Source: CAZQGO01 sp964593065
Lineage (GTDB): Bacteria; Oederibacteriota; JAAXVQ01
Direction of reading: 5' to 3'
DNA: 64,000 bases
Assembly: GCA_964593065.1 (NCBI GenBank)
Contig: CAZQGO010000007.1
Span: forward strand, 40,944 to 104,943
The translations under genes and the position numbers were made by a program. Numbering within the stretch: position 1 is the stretch's first letter; every line of letters begins with the position of its first letter. Below are positions 17,189 through 25,381 of the stretch, one piece after another. Under the pieces are notes generated by a model. The model had not been told where the DNA came from. It did no database searches and saw nothing but the letters and a program-made list of their open reading frames with translations.

Positions 17189-18117
17189 CAGCGGCCCGCC
17201 CCGATCAAGGCCCGCAGCGACCCGAACCGGCCGGCCGCCGCATAACGGCGCAGCCCTTCGGCCACTTGGGAGCCGGCGGCGGGTTGGCGGAAGGTTCCGG
17301 TTCCGATCTGAACCGCGCTGGCTCCGGCCAGGAGGAATTCCACGGCGTCCTCGGGCGTTTCGATGCCCCCGCATCCCACCACGGGAATTTTAACCGCGCC
17401 CGCGGCCTTGTACACCATTGCCAAGGCGACGGGTTTAATGGCCGGGCCGGATAACCCCCCCGTGCCATAGGCCAAGGCCGGACGGCGCCGGAAAATGTCC
17501 AGCCTCATCCCCAGCAGGGTGTTGATGAGGGTCAAGGCGTCGGCGCCGCCCTGCTCGGCTGCCTGCGCCAGCGGGAGGATGTCGGTGACATTGGGTGAGA
17601 GCTTGACCCACAACGGCCAGGTCGTTTCCCGCCGGACGGCTCGGACCAAGCGTTCCAGCGTTTTCGGATCCCGTCCGAATTCCATGCCGCCGGCCTGCAC
17701 ATTGGGACAGGACACATTCAGTTCGATGCCGGCCAGGCCGCGCTCGGGCTGCAAACGCTCCACCACGCGCAGGTATTCCGTCTGCGTGGAACCGGCGACA
17801 TTGGCCAAAACCGCGCACGGCATCCGGCGCAGGGCCGGGAGCTTTTCCCGGCAAAAGGCCTCCACCCCCACGTTGGCCAGGCCGATGGCGTTGAGCATGC
17901 CGGCGGCGCATTCCACCACCCGCGGCATGGGATTGCCGGCTCTGGGCCGCAGCGTGATGCTCTTGGCGATGATTCCGCCGACGGCCTTAAAATCCAGCCA
18001 GCCGCGCAGCTCCTCGCCGTAGCCGCAGGTGCCGGACGCCAGCAGCACGGGATTGCGCAGCCGGAGGCCGCCGACCGTGACGGCCAGGGAAGGTTGTCGG
18101 CGCTTATTCTTCTTCAT
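17188..18117 (-). CDS. pyrD: Dihydroorotate dehydrogenase, type 1B catalytic subunit
   Basis: FMN enzyme of 309 residues that oxidises dihydroorotate to orotate. The active-site loop NVSCPN has the catalytic cysteine typical of class 1 enzymes, and the phosphate-binding VGCGGI motif is present. Together with the adjacent pyrK it forms the NAD-linked type 1B complex in the cytoplasm. The start at 18117 was preferred over an in-frame ATG at 18129 because GGAG lies at a suitable distance. It overlaps the pyrK end by 14 bases. Confidence 0.94.
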   Translation of the reverse strand: MKKNKRRQPSLAVTVGGLRLRNPVLLASGTCGYGEELRGWLDFKAVGGIIAKSITLRPRAGNPMPRVVECAAGMLNAIGLANVGVEAFCREKLPALRRMPCAVLANVAGSTQTEYLRVVERLQPERGLAGIELNVSCPNVQAGGMEFGRDPKTLERLVRAVRRETTWPLWVKLSPNVTDILPLAQAAEQGGADALTLINTLLGMRLDIFRRRPALAYGTGGLSGPAIKPVALAMVYKAAGAVKIPVVGCGGIETPEDAVEFLLAGASAVQIGTGTFRQPAAGSQVAEGLRRYAAAGRFGSLRALIGAGR

Positions 18118-18865
18118 GCCACTCCACATCCTCGGCCGGAAAAACCGGCCCGTCTACGCAGACCCGCCGGTATTCGCCCTTCACCCGCACCACGCAACCG
18201 TTGCATACGCCCAGACCGCAGGCCAGGGTTTCTTCCAACGAAACCTCGGCGGGCAGGCCGTACCGCCGCGCCAGCCGGGCCACGGCCGCCAGCAGGCCGC
18301 GCGGACCGCAGGCCGCGATCCGCACCGGCCGGCCGCGCCCGCGCAGGCGTTCCGACAACAGGTCCGCGGCCGTTCCGCGCATTCCGGTGCCGCCGTCCTC
18401 GGTGGCGCAGGCCACGCGCGCGCCCGCCCGCCGCAGTTCGTTCCGCAGGAGCAGGTCTTCGGTGCAGCGTCCCCCCACCAGGGCTTCCACCGCGCAGCCG
18501 CGGGCGCGCAGGCGCTCGGCTAAAAAGAGCAGCGGCGCCACGCCGTAGCCTCCCCCCACCAGCAGACGGGGTTCCCGGCCGGCCAGCGAATAACCCCGGC
18601 CCAAAGGGCCGAGAAGATCCAACGTCTCGCCCACGCGCCGGGCGGCCAGCCAGCGCGAGCCGGGCCCGACCGCCTTCACCAGCACTTCCACCTGGGTCGC
18701 GGTCGCGCGGCAGATGGAAAAGGGCCGGCGCCAAAACGGCGCCGGGCCGCCGCCGGTGCGAATTTCAAGAAATTGCCCGGGCCGGGCGCCCCGGGCGACG
18801 GCGGGCGCGGACAGCGTCAGGTGCGCGAAGTCTCCGAAACGGCGGATTCGATGCAGACGTGCCAC
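18104..18865 (-). CDS. pyrK: Dihydroorotate dehydrogenase electron transfer subunit
   Basis: Flavoprotein of 253 residues that passes electrons from PyrD to NAD. It has an FAD-binding domain (RPFSICR), an NAD-binding domain (LLVGGGYGVAPLLFLAERL) and a C-terminal [2Fe-2S] cluster motif with cysteines in ETLACGLGVCNGCVVR and a fourth in YRRVCVDGP. The GTG start at 18865 has AAGGAG six bases upstream, just after the pyrC stop. The Fe-S cluster suits life at low oxygen. Confidence 0.93.
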   Translation of the reverse strand: MARLHRIRRFGDFAHLTLSAPAVARGARPGQFLEIRTGGGPAPFWRRPFSICRATATQVEVLVKAVGPGSRWLAARRVGETLDLLGPLGRGYSLAGREPRLLVGGGYGVAPLLFLAERLRARGCAVEALVGGRCTEDLLLRNELRRAGARVACATEDGGTGMRGTAADLLSERLRGRGRPVRIAACGPRGLLAAVARLARRYGLPAEVSLEETLACGLGVCNGCVVRVKGEYRRVCVDGPVFPAEDVEWHEEE

Positions 18866-18878
18866 CGGGTTGCTCCTT

Positions 18879-20210
18879 TTATACGCCGCCGGCCGGAAGA
18901 CCGCCGGACCGGCGCACCGCAAATGCAGGATCGGCGTGGATGACCCGGCCCGCCACCAAGGTGGCCAGAACCCGGCCCTTCACCCGCCGGCCGTCGAACG
19001 GCGTGTTGTTGGACTGGCTGACAAACTCCGCCGCCCGGATTTCGCGCTCGCCCTCGGCGTCGAAAATCACCACGTCCGCGTCCGCGCCCGCCGCCAGGGT
19101 CCCTTTGGGAACCTTCAGAATCCGCGCCGGGTTGCTGGTCAGGCGCCGGAGCGTTTCCAGCAGGGACAGCCGGCCCGTGGCCGTCACGGCCGTCAAGACC
19201 AGGGACAGGGAGGTTTCCAGCCCGCTGATGCCCGGTGCGGCCAGAACGAACTCCATGTCTTTCTCCCGGCGGGAATGCGGGGCGTGGTCCGTGGCGACGG
19301 CGTCCAGGGTCCCGTCGGCGAGTCCCGCCAGGAGGGCTTCCCGGTCGGAGGCCTCCGCGATCGGCGGGTTGACGCGCACGTTGCTGTTGTAATCCGCCAG
19401 GCATTCGTCCGTCAAGACCAGATAGTGCGGCGCCGTCTCGGCCGTCACCCGGACGCCCCGCTGCTTGGCTTCGCGGATGATGCGCACCGCGCCCGCGGTG
19501 GAGACGTGCGGAATGTGGATGCGGCTGCCCGTTTCCTCGGCCAGGATGACGTCGCGGCTGATCATGACTTCCAGCGCGGAACGCGGCACCCCGCTCAATC
19601 CCAGTTTGGCGGCCGTGAACCCCCCGTGGGCCACGCCCTTGCCGGACAGGGAGCGTTCCTCCGCGTGATTGATCACCAGCAGGTCGAGCATGCCCGCGTA
19701 CTGCAGGGCGCTGCGCATCAGCATGGGCGAGGACACCGGGTTGCCGTCGTCGGAGACGGCCTTGACGCCGGCCGCCTGCAGCTCCCCCATCTCGGCCAGT
19801 TCCTCACCCCGCCGCCCCTTGGTGATGCACGCCACCGGATACACGTTGACCACGCCCTGCTGCCGGGCCTTGGAAAAGATGAGGTCCACCATGGCCAGGT
19901 TGTCCACCGGCGGATCCGTGTTGGGCATGCAGGCCAGCGACGTGATGCCCCCGGCGGCGGCCGCCCGCGTGCCGGAAGCGATGGTTTCCTTGTACTCCTC
20001 CCCCGGTTCGCGCAGGTGCACGTGCAGGTCCACCAGGCCCGGCGCCACGGCCAGGCCCTGCGCCTCGAAGATTTCATCCCCGGGTTCGGGCCGTTTTGCC
20101 CCCGGAGGGGTGATGGCCTGAACGCGGCCTGCGTCCAGCCACAAATCCCCGACCGCGTCATGACCGCTGGCCGGATCCAGGATCCGCCCGTTTTTAATCA
20201 AGGTTCTCAT
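18879..20210 (-). CDS. pyrC: Dihydroorotase
   Basis: Zinc enzyme of 443 residues that cyclises carbamoyl aspartate to dihydroorotate. It is a class I dihydroorotase: the motif DLHVHLREPG carries the HxH ligands, NHAEE and HIPHVS the other histidines, and ATDHAPHS the catalytic Asp. The length matches stand-alone active enzymes, and no ligand is missing. The start ATG at 20210 overlaps the pyrB end by 17 bases, with GGAGG upstream. Confidence 0.95.
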   Translation of the reverse strand: MRTLIKNGRILDPASGHDAVGDLWLDAGRVQAITPPGAKRPEPGDEIFEAQGLAVAPGLVDLHVHLREPGEEYKETIASGTRAAAAGGITSLACMPNTDPPVDNLAMVDLIFSKARQQGVVNVYPVACITKGRRGEELAEMGELQAAGVKAVSDDGNPVSSPMLMRSALQYAGMLDLLVINHAEERSLSGKGVAHGGFTAAKLGLSGVPRSALEVMISRDVILAEETGSRIHIPHVSTAGAVRIIREAKQRGVRVTAETAPHYLVLTDECLADYNSNVRVNPPIAEASDREALLAGLADGTLDAVATDHAPHSRREKDMEFVLAAPGISGLETSLSLVLTAVTATGRLSLLETLRRLTSNPARILKVPKGTLAAGADADVVIFDAEGEREIRAAEFVSQSNNTPFDGRRVKGRVLATLVAGRVIHADPAFAVRRSGGLPAGGV

Positions 20211-21135
20211 CCGCGCCTTCACCTCCGGAAAGAAGGTACAACACCGCCATGCGCACCGCCACGCCGTTGGTCACCTGGTCTAAGATCACGGAGTTGGGTC
20301 CGTCCGCCACCCGGGGCGAGATCTCGATGCCCCGGTTCATGGGGCCGGGATGCATAATGAGGACGTCCGGCTTGGCCAGGCCCAGGCGGCGGGCATTGAT
20401 CCCGTAGAGGTTGGCGTATTCCCGGCTGCTGGGGAAATACTTGCCGTCCTGACGCTCCAGCTGGATGCGCAGGATATTGATGACGTCGGCGCCCGTGATG
20501 GCCTCCTCCAGGCGGTGATGGACTTCCACGCCCAGGCGTTCGAAGCAGCGCGGCACCAGCGTCGCCGGGCCGACCACCCGCACCGTGGCGCCCAGCTTCC
20601 GCAGGCCGTGCACGTTGGAACGCGCCACGCGGGAATGCAGAATATCGCCCACCAGGGTCACGACCAGACCTGAAAAATCGTGCTTGCACTCCCGGATGGT
20701 GTACAGGTCCAGGAGGCCCTGGGTGGGATGTTCATGCGTCCCGTCGCCGGCGTTGACCACGCTGGCGTGGATGTGTTCCGCCACGAAGTTCACGGCGCCG
20801 GAACAGGCGTGGCGCATGATGATGGTGTGGACATTCATGGCCTCGATGTTGCGCACGGTGTCCAGGAGACATTCGCCCTTTTGCAGGGACGAGGAGGAGG
20901 CGGTAAAATTCACCACGTCCGCGCTCAGGCGCTTGGCCGCCAGTTCAAAGGAGGTGCGGGTGCGGGTGGAGGGTTCGAAGAAAAGGTTGACCACGGTCTT
21001 GCCGCGCAGGGCGGGAACCTTTTTGATCGGCCGCTGGCCGACCTCCTTGAAGGACCGGGCCGTGTCCAGGATCAGCTGGATCTCCTCCCCCGACAGGCCT
21101 TCGAGCCCCAGCAGGTCTTTACGCTGTAAAGGCAC
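20194..21135 (-). CDS. pyrB: Aspartate carbamoyltransferase catalytic subunit
   Basis: Enzyme of 313 residues that condenses carbamoyl phosphate with aspartate. The carbamoyl phosphate loop FEPSTRTRTSFE is present, with HEHPTQ and MHPGPMNRG. No pyrI regulatory subunit lies nearby, so the enzyme is probably the unregulated trimer type, with control at the RNA level through PyrR. The GTG start at 21135 follows the pyrR stop by three bases, with AAGGAGG upstream. Confidence 0.95.
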   Translation of the reverse strand: MPLQRKDLLGLEGLSGEEIQLILDTARSFKEVGQRPIKKVPALRGKTVVNLFFEPSTRTRTSFELAAKRLSADVVNFTASSSSLQKGECLLDTVRNIEAMNVHTIIMRHACSGAVNFVAEHIHASVVNAGDGTHEHPTQGLLDLYTIRECKHDFSGLVVTLVGDILHSRVARSNVHGLRKLGATVRVVGPATLVPRCFERLGVEVHHRLEEAITGADVINILRIQLERQDGKYFPSSREYANLYGINARRLGLAKPDVLIMHPGPMNRGIEISPRVADGPNSVILDQVTNGVAVRMAVLYLLSGGEGADENLD

Positions 21136-21138
21136 CTC

Positions 21139-21711
21139 TCATCCCTCCTTCGCTTCCTCACCGGGTTCCCGTTCGTAGATGAAGACGCCTTCCTCGCCGT
21201 CCTGCTCCCGCAGGTGGACGGCCACGTTTTCCCGCTGGGAAGTCGGCACGTTCTTGCCGACGTAGTCCGCGTGGATCGGCAGCTCCCGGTGGCCCCGGTC
21301 CACCAGGACGGCCAGCTGCACCGAGCGGGGACGGCCGTAGTCGTTCAGTTCATCCATGGCGGCCCGGATGCTGCGACCGGTGTAGAGGACGTCGTCCACC
21401 AGCACCACGTGCTTGCCCTCCAGGTCGAAGGGCAGGTGGCTGGGACGGTTGCTGGCCGCGGCCTGCGTGCTGCGCGCCAAATCATCCCGGTGAAAGGTGA
21501 TGTCCAGGGCGCCCACCGGCGGCGGGGCGCCCTCGATCCGGCCGATGTGCTCGGCGATGCGGTGCGAAAGCACGTCCCCGCGCTGCAGGATGCCGATCAG
21601 CACCAGTTGGCCGGTGCCATGGTTGCGCTCGAGGATCTCGTGGGCGATGCGCGTCAAGGCCCGGCGGATCCCCTCGGCGTCCAGAATCTGGGCTTTTTTG
21701 GGTTTAGGCAT
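21139..21711 (-). CDS. pyrR: PyrR regulator / uracil phosphoribosyltransferase
   Basis: Bifunctional protein of 190 residues, first gene of the operon. The PRPP loop VVLVDDVLYTGRS and the QRG segment IGILQRGDVLSHRIA are intact. In Bacillus-type systems UMP-bound PyrR binds a loop in the 5' leader of pyr mRNA and allows a terminator to form. Such a loop and a terminator lie directly upstream here (21743-21855), which supports autoregulation. About 10 residues at the N-terminus are Lys-rich. Confidence 0.94.
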   Translation of the reverse strand: MPKPKKAQILDAEGIRRALTRIAHEILERNHGTGQLVLIGILQRGDVLSHRIAEHIGRIEGAPPPVGALDITFHRDDLARSTQAAASNRPSHLPFDLEGKHVVLVDDVLYTGRSIRAAMDELNDYGRPRSVQLAVLVDRGHRELPIHADYVGKNVPTSQRENVAVHLREQDGEEGVFIYEREPGEEAKEG

Positions 21712-21742
21712 GCGGCCCTCCCGCGTGCGTGGCGTCTGGAAT

Positions 21743-21778
21743 AAAAAAGCCTCCCGCTGCCGAAGCAGCCCGGGAGGC
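21743..21778 (-). terminator. pyrR: Attenuator terminator in the pyr leader
   Basis: On the minus strand GCCTCCC-(GG bulge)-GCTGC, loop TTCG, then GCAGC-GGGAGGC and six T. It lies between the promoter and pyrR, 32 bases before the start codon, so it can only act on the leader transcript. This is the expected layout of PyrR attenuation. Confidence 0.85.
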
Positions 21779-21824
21779 GGAGGATGGACTGGGGAGGATG
21801 GAGCCAGCAAACATGGGGCCAAAC

Positions 21825-21855
21825 CCTTCCTAGCTTCGCGGAGCTAGATTAAAGG
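21825..21855 (-). promoter_or_regulatory. pyrR: PyrR-binding loop-like hairpin
   Basis: On the minus strand CCUU-UAAU-CUAGCU, hexaloop CCGCGA, AGCUAG-G-AAGG. The loop fits the CNGNGA consensus of PyrR binding loops, and the UUUAAU and purine-rich 3' side also resemble the known elements. It lies about ten bases after the likely transcription start and upstream of the terminator. Confidence 0.7.
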
Positions 21856-21871
21856 ATAGGATCAGTTTTCG

Positions 21872-21900
21872 ACAATACACCGGGAGCCTCGGTCTGTCAA
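21872..21900 (-). promoter_or_regulatory. Sigma70-type promoter of the pyr operon
   Basis: A perfect TTGACA (21895-21900 on the minus strand) and TATTGT (21872-21877) are separated by 17 bases. The predicted transcript starts just before the PyrR-binding loop. Confidence 0.78.
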
Positions 21901-21938
21901 GCTTTATCCGCCGCGCGCCGCCGGTGCTGCGTAGGGCC

Positions 21939-21976
21939 AAGAAGAAAAACCGGGGAAACCAAACGGCCCCCCGGTT
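21939..21976 (-). terminator. Rho-independent terminator after the Lys/Ala peptide gene
   Basis: AACCGGGG and CCCCGGTT close a 13-base loop, followed on the minus strand by TTTTTCTTCTT. It isolates the peptide gene from the pyr promoter downstream. Confidence 0.75.
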
Positions 21977-22011
21977 TTCCATATCGTTTCACCTTACGGG
22001 TGATTTTCCGC

Positions 22012-22068
22012 TTACTTTTTCTTCGTAGCTTTTTTCTTCGCCGCCTTCTTCGCCTTCTTCACTGCCAT
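22012..22068 (-). CDS. Lys/Ala-rich 18-residue micro-peptide
   Basis: The reading frame MAVKKAKKAAKKKATKKK then TAA encodes 18 residues: 11 Lys, 4 Ala, and one each of Met, Val and Thr. Three things support translation. The ribosome site AGGAGGTGA (22073-22081) matches the 16S tail over nine bases at good spacing, a strong terminator follows (21939-21976), and no other frame fills the gap. The composition resembles the tails of histone H1-like nucleoid proteins and polycationic DNA- or RNA-binding peptides. It is too short for conventional gene finders. The function is unknown; a nucleic-acid or membrane-binding role is an inference from charge alone. Confidence 0.6.
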   Translation of the reverse strand: MAVKKAKKAAKKKATKKK

Positions 22069-22171
22069 TGGTTCACCTCCTCTCCTGCGATCTATATACT
22101 TTTTATACCACAGATCATTGAGGAGGAAAATATTTTTTTGCGTTGAAAAATATTTTTCTTGCCCGCGGCGT

Positions 22172-22738
22172 CTATTCCACCGTCACCTTGGTCATGACGT
22201 CCCCGACGCGGATCTTCCGGACCACATCCATGCCCTCCGTGACCTGCCCGAAGACCGTGTATTGCCCGTTCAAACCCGGCTGCGGTTCGAGGCAGATGTA
22301 AAACTGGCTGCCCGCCGAATCCGGATCCGCGGAGCGGGCCATGGCCACGGTTCCGGCCAGATGGGGCCGGGAATTGAATTCCGCCTTCACGGTGTAGCCG
22401 GGACCGCCCGTGCCGTCGCCCTTCGGGTCGCCGCCCTGGATCACGAATCCCGGCACCACACGGTGAAAGGTCAGGCCGTCGTAAAATCCCTTGCGGGCCA
22501 GCTGGATGAAATTGTCCACCGTCTTCGGGGCCTCCGCGGGAAAAAACTTGAACCGGATCGTCCCCTTGCTGGTTTCGATGACGGCCTGGCTCGGCTGGTC
22601 TGGAACGGTCATGTTGCCTCCTTCTTTCTGGGTATTTTGCGTCGTGGCGGGAGTATCCGGCGGAAGTTCCACGCCGGCGCAGCCCGCCAGCAGCAGGATC
22701 AACCCCCACGCCTGGATCCGTGCCCATCTGTGCATCAT
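22172..22738 (-). CDS. Cyclophilin-type peptidyl-prolyl isomerase lipoprotein
   Basis: Protein of 188 residues. A lipoprotein signal peptide ends at lipobox LLAGC (Cys about 20), then a short linker and a cyclophilin domain (about residues 50-188) with FHRVVPGFVIQGGDPKGDG, SAGSQFYI and the final KVTVE typical of PpiB. It catalyses proline cis-trans isomerisation, at the membrane surface when lipidated. The first ATG at 22738 has AGGAGG at ideal spacing. A second strong ribosome site lies inside the gene before an in-frame ATG at 22612, which would give a 146-residue cytoplasmic form. It follows aconitase by 48 bases. Confidence 0.9.
   Translation of the reverse strand: MMHRWARIQAWGLILLLAGCAGVELPPDTPATTQNTQKEGGNMTVPDQPSQAVIETSKGTIRFKFFPAEAPKTVDNFIQLARKGFYDGLTFHRVVPGFVIQGGDPKGDGTGGPGYTVKAEFNSRPHLAGTVAMARSADPDSAGSQFYICLEPQPGLNGQYTVFGQVTEGMDVVRKIRVGDVMTKVTVE
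22617..22623 (-). promoter_or_regulatory. Internal ribosome binding site in the cyclophilin gene
   Basis: AAGGAGG stands four bases before the in-frame ATG at 22612. Starting there yields a complete cyclophilin domain without signal peptide. Confidence 0.5.
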
Positions 22739-22786
22739 CTTGTTCCTCCTGAAATGGATTTTCCCCGCGGGGGTTTCTCCTGAAGC

Positions 22787-24817
22787 CTAGCGCCGGACGC
22801 CGGCTGCCGCCGGCGCCAGTACGCTTTTCAAGGCGTTTAAGAGACCGCCGGCCAGGAGAATCTGCAGCTGCCGGGAGGTCAGCGGGCACAGCATTTCCCA
22901 CTCCTCCCCCGTGCTAAGATTCCGCACCAGGACCGGCTGTCCGGCGGACAAACGCCGCTTGACCTCCGGTAAGGCCAGTTCCTGCCCGGGCAGGATCTGT
23001 TCGTAATTGGCCGGATACTTGAAACTCAAGGGGACGATCCCGAAATTGATCAGGTTGGCCTGGTGGATGCGGGCGAAGGATTTGGCCAGCACGGCGCGAA
23101 CCCCCAGGGTGCGGGGCGCCAAGGCCGCGTGCTCCCGGGAGGACCCCTGGCCGTAGTTTTCGCCGCCCACGATATAACCGCCATGGAACTGCTGCGCGCG
23201 GGCCGCGAATTGGGAATCGATTCCGCTGAAGGCGTACTGGGCCAGCGCGGGGATGTTCGAGCGCAGGGGCAGAATCTTGGCGCCGGCGGGCATGATGTCG
23301 TCCGTCGTGACGTTGTCCCCCAGTTTCAGCAGGACCCGGCCCGTGTCCGATTCAGGCCACGGCGGCATGGCCGGCAGAGGCGCGATGTTCGGCCCCCGCA
23401 CGATCCGGACCCGCCGGCCGTCCCGGGGCGGCCGGACCAGCAGGCTGTCGTCCAAGTCCGCGCGCTGCGGCACGGCGAACCTGCGGGCAAGCCGCAGGCG
23501 CCGGGGATCCACCATTTCGCCGGCCAAAGCCGCGGCGGCGGCGGTTTGCGGCGAGACCAGGTAGACTTTGGCGTTGGCCGTCCCGGAGCGGCCGCGGAAA
23601 TTGCGGTTGAAGGTCCGCAGGCTGACCGCGTCCGAGGCCGGGGATTGACCCATGCCGATGCAGGCTCCGCAGGCCGGTTCCATGACGCGGGCGCCCGCCT
23701 GGATCAGCGCCGCCAAGGCCCCGTTTTTCGCCAGCATGCCCAGCACCTGCTGGGAGCCGGGGGATAGGACCAGCGATACCTCGGGGTGCACGCGCTTGCC
23801 GGCCAACAGGCGCGCCACGGTCACCAAGTCGGCCAGGGAAGAATTGGTGCAGGAGCCGATGACCACCTGCTGGACTTTCACTCCGCGCAGATCCTTCACC
23901 GGCACCACCGCGTCCGGTGAATCCGGTTTGGCGGCCAAAGGCTCGAGGCTTTCCAGGTCCAGTTCGATCCGTCCGCCGCTGAATTCCGCTTCCGCGTCCG
24001 CGGACAGGGGCGAATAATCCTTCTCCCGGCCCTGGTACTTCAAGAAGGCGCGCGTGATCTCGTCTGCGGGAAACAGGCTGGAAGTGGCGCCGGTCTCGGC
24101 GCCCATGTTCGTGACGGTGGCCCGCTCGGGCACGCTTAAAGAGGCCAGGCCGGGCCCGCTGTATTCCAGGATTTTGCCCACTCCGCCCTTGACGCTCAAG
24201 CGCTGCAGGACTCGCAGAATCAGGTCCTTGGCCGACACCTGGGGCGACAACCTGCCCTTCAGCCTGATGTTCACCACCGCCGGACAGACCAGGTAAAAGG
24301 GCGCGCCGCCCATGGCCGCCGCCACATCGAGTCCCCCGGCGCCGATGCCGAGTTGGCCCAGGCCGCCCGCGGTCGGCGTGTGGGAATCCGAGCCCAGCAA
24401 AGTGGTGCCGGGACGGCCGAAGCGCTCCAGGTGCACCTGATGGCAGATGCCGTTGCCGGGCCGGGAGAAGATCGCGCCATAGCGGGCGGCCATGCTTTGC
24501 AGGAAGGCGTGGTCGTCGGCATTCTCGAAGCCGGTCTGCAGGGTGTTGTGGTCCACGTAGGAAACCGAAAGCCCGGTCCGAACGCGGTCCAGGCCCAGGG
24601 CCTCGAACTGCAGCCAGGCCATGGTGCCGGTCGCATCCTGGGTCAGCGTTTGCTCGATGCGCAGGGCCAGCGGCCGTCCCGGCGAGACTTCCCCGTCCAC
24701 CCGGTGGGCGGACAATATTTTTTCCGCGGCCGTTTGCGGAACGCGCGCAGTTTTCAAACGATAGCGCCGCGCCGATTTCGGGCCGCGGACCGCATGGAGT
24801 TTTTTCCGACCCGGCAC
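22787..24817 (-). CDS. acn: Aconitate hydratase
   Basis: Fe-S enzyme of 676 residues that interconverts citrate and isocitrate. The three cluster cysteines lie in GSCTNSS and PACGACIGMG; LGSDSHTPTAGG and the swivel-domain GENYGQGSSREHAA are also present. The protein is shorter than AcnA/AcnB and resembles the compact LeuCD-like aconitases of anaerobes. The GTG start at 24817 lies three bases after the fumarase beta stop with a purine-rich site in front. The TCA neighbours (fumarase, mdh, icd) support aconitase over isopropylmalate isomerase. Confidence 0.88.
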   Translation of the reverse strand: MPGRKKLHAVRGPKSARRYRLKTARVPQTAAEKILSAHRVDGEVSPGRPLALRIEQTLTQDATGTMAWLQFEALGLDRVRTGLSVSYVDHNTLQTGFENADDHAFLQSMAARYGAIFSRPGNGICHQVHLERFGRPGTTLLGSDSHTPTAGGLGQLGIGAGGLDVAAAMGGAPFYLVCPAVVNIRLKGRLSPQVSAKDLILRVLQRLSVKGGVGKILEYSGPGLASLSVPERATVTNMGAETGATSSLFPADEITRAFLKYQGREKDYSPLSADAEAEFSGGRIELDLESLEPLAAKPDSPDAVVPVKDLRGVKVQQVVIGSCTNSSLADLVTVARLLAGKRVHPEVSLVLSPGSQQVLGMLAKNGALAALIQAGARVMEPACGACIGMGQSPASDAVSLRTFNRNFRGRSGTANAKVYLVSPQTAAAAALAGEMVDPRRLRLARRFAVPQRADLDDSLLVRPPRDGRRVRIVRGPNIAPLPAMPPWPESDTGRVLLKLGDNVTTDDIMPAGAKILPLRSNIPALAQYAFSGIDSQFAARAQQFHGGYIVGGENYGQGSSREHAALAPRTLGVRAVLAKSFARIHQANLINFGIVPLSFKYPANYEQILPGQELALPEVKRRLSAGQPVLVRNLSTGEEWEMLCPLTSRQLQILLAGGLLNALKSVLAPAAAGVRR

Positions 24818-24820
24818 GGT

Positions 24821-25381
24821 TTATTCCCCCTTCTTCCCGTATTTGCCGCGCTCTTTTTTAAACAAGTCGTCCCCTTTTTGATCCAGGGCCACCACGGCCG
24901 GGAAATTTTCCACCCGCAGGCAGTGTATCGCCTCCGGCCCCAGTTCCTCGTAGGCCACCACCGTCGCGCCCTTGACCTTGGACCCGTAAAAAGCGCCCGC
25001 TCCGCCGGCCGCGGCCAGATAGATGACCCCGAACCGCATCAATTCGGACACGGCGCCCGCGCTTAAAGGGCCTTTGCCCATGACCGCGTTCACGCCGGCT
25101 TGGATCAACGACGGCAAATACGTTTCCATGCGCTGGCTGGTGGTGGGTCCGACCGCCCCCACCACCTGGTCGGGAGCCGGCGGCGTGGGGCCGGCGAAAT
25201 ATACCAGCTGCCCGCGCAGGTCCACGGGCGGAGTTTTGCCTTCGAACAGAAGTTCATTGATGCGTCCCAGGGCCGCGTCCCGGGCGGTAAACAGCGAACC
25301 CGTGAGGTTCACCCACTGCCCGGTCACCAGCTCGCTCAGCACGTTTTTTTCCAGGGGGATCTTCAGCCACAGGGCGTTCAT
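24821..25381 (-). CDS. Class I fumarase, beta (C-terminal) subunit
   Basis: Subunit of 186 residues of the oxygen-sensitive Fe-S fumarase that hydrates fumarate to malate. GPTTSQRMETYLP and GKGPLS are typical of the beta domain that carries part of the active site. The tartrate dehydratase beta subunit is the closest alternative; the mdh/aconitase context favours fumarase. The start ATG at 25381 overlaps the alpha subunit stop by four bases. Confidence 0.9.
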   Translation of the reverse strand: MNALWLKIPLEKNVLSELVTGQWVNLTGSLFTARDAALGRINELLFEGKTPPVDLRGQLVYFAGPTPPAPDQVVGAVGPTTSQRMETYLPSLIQAGVNAVMGKGPLSAGAVSELMRFGVIYLAAAGGAGAFYGSKVKGATVVAYEELGPEAIHCLRVENFPAVVALDQKGDDLFKKERGKYGKKGE

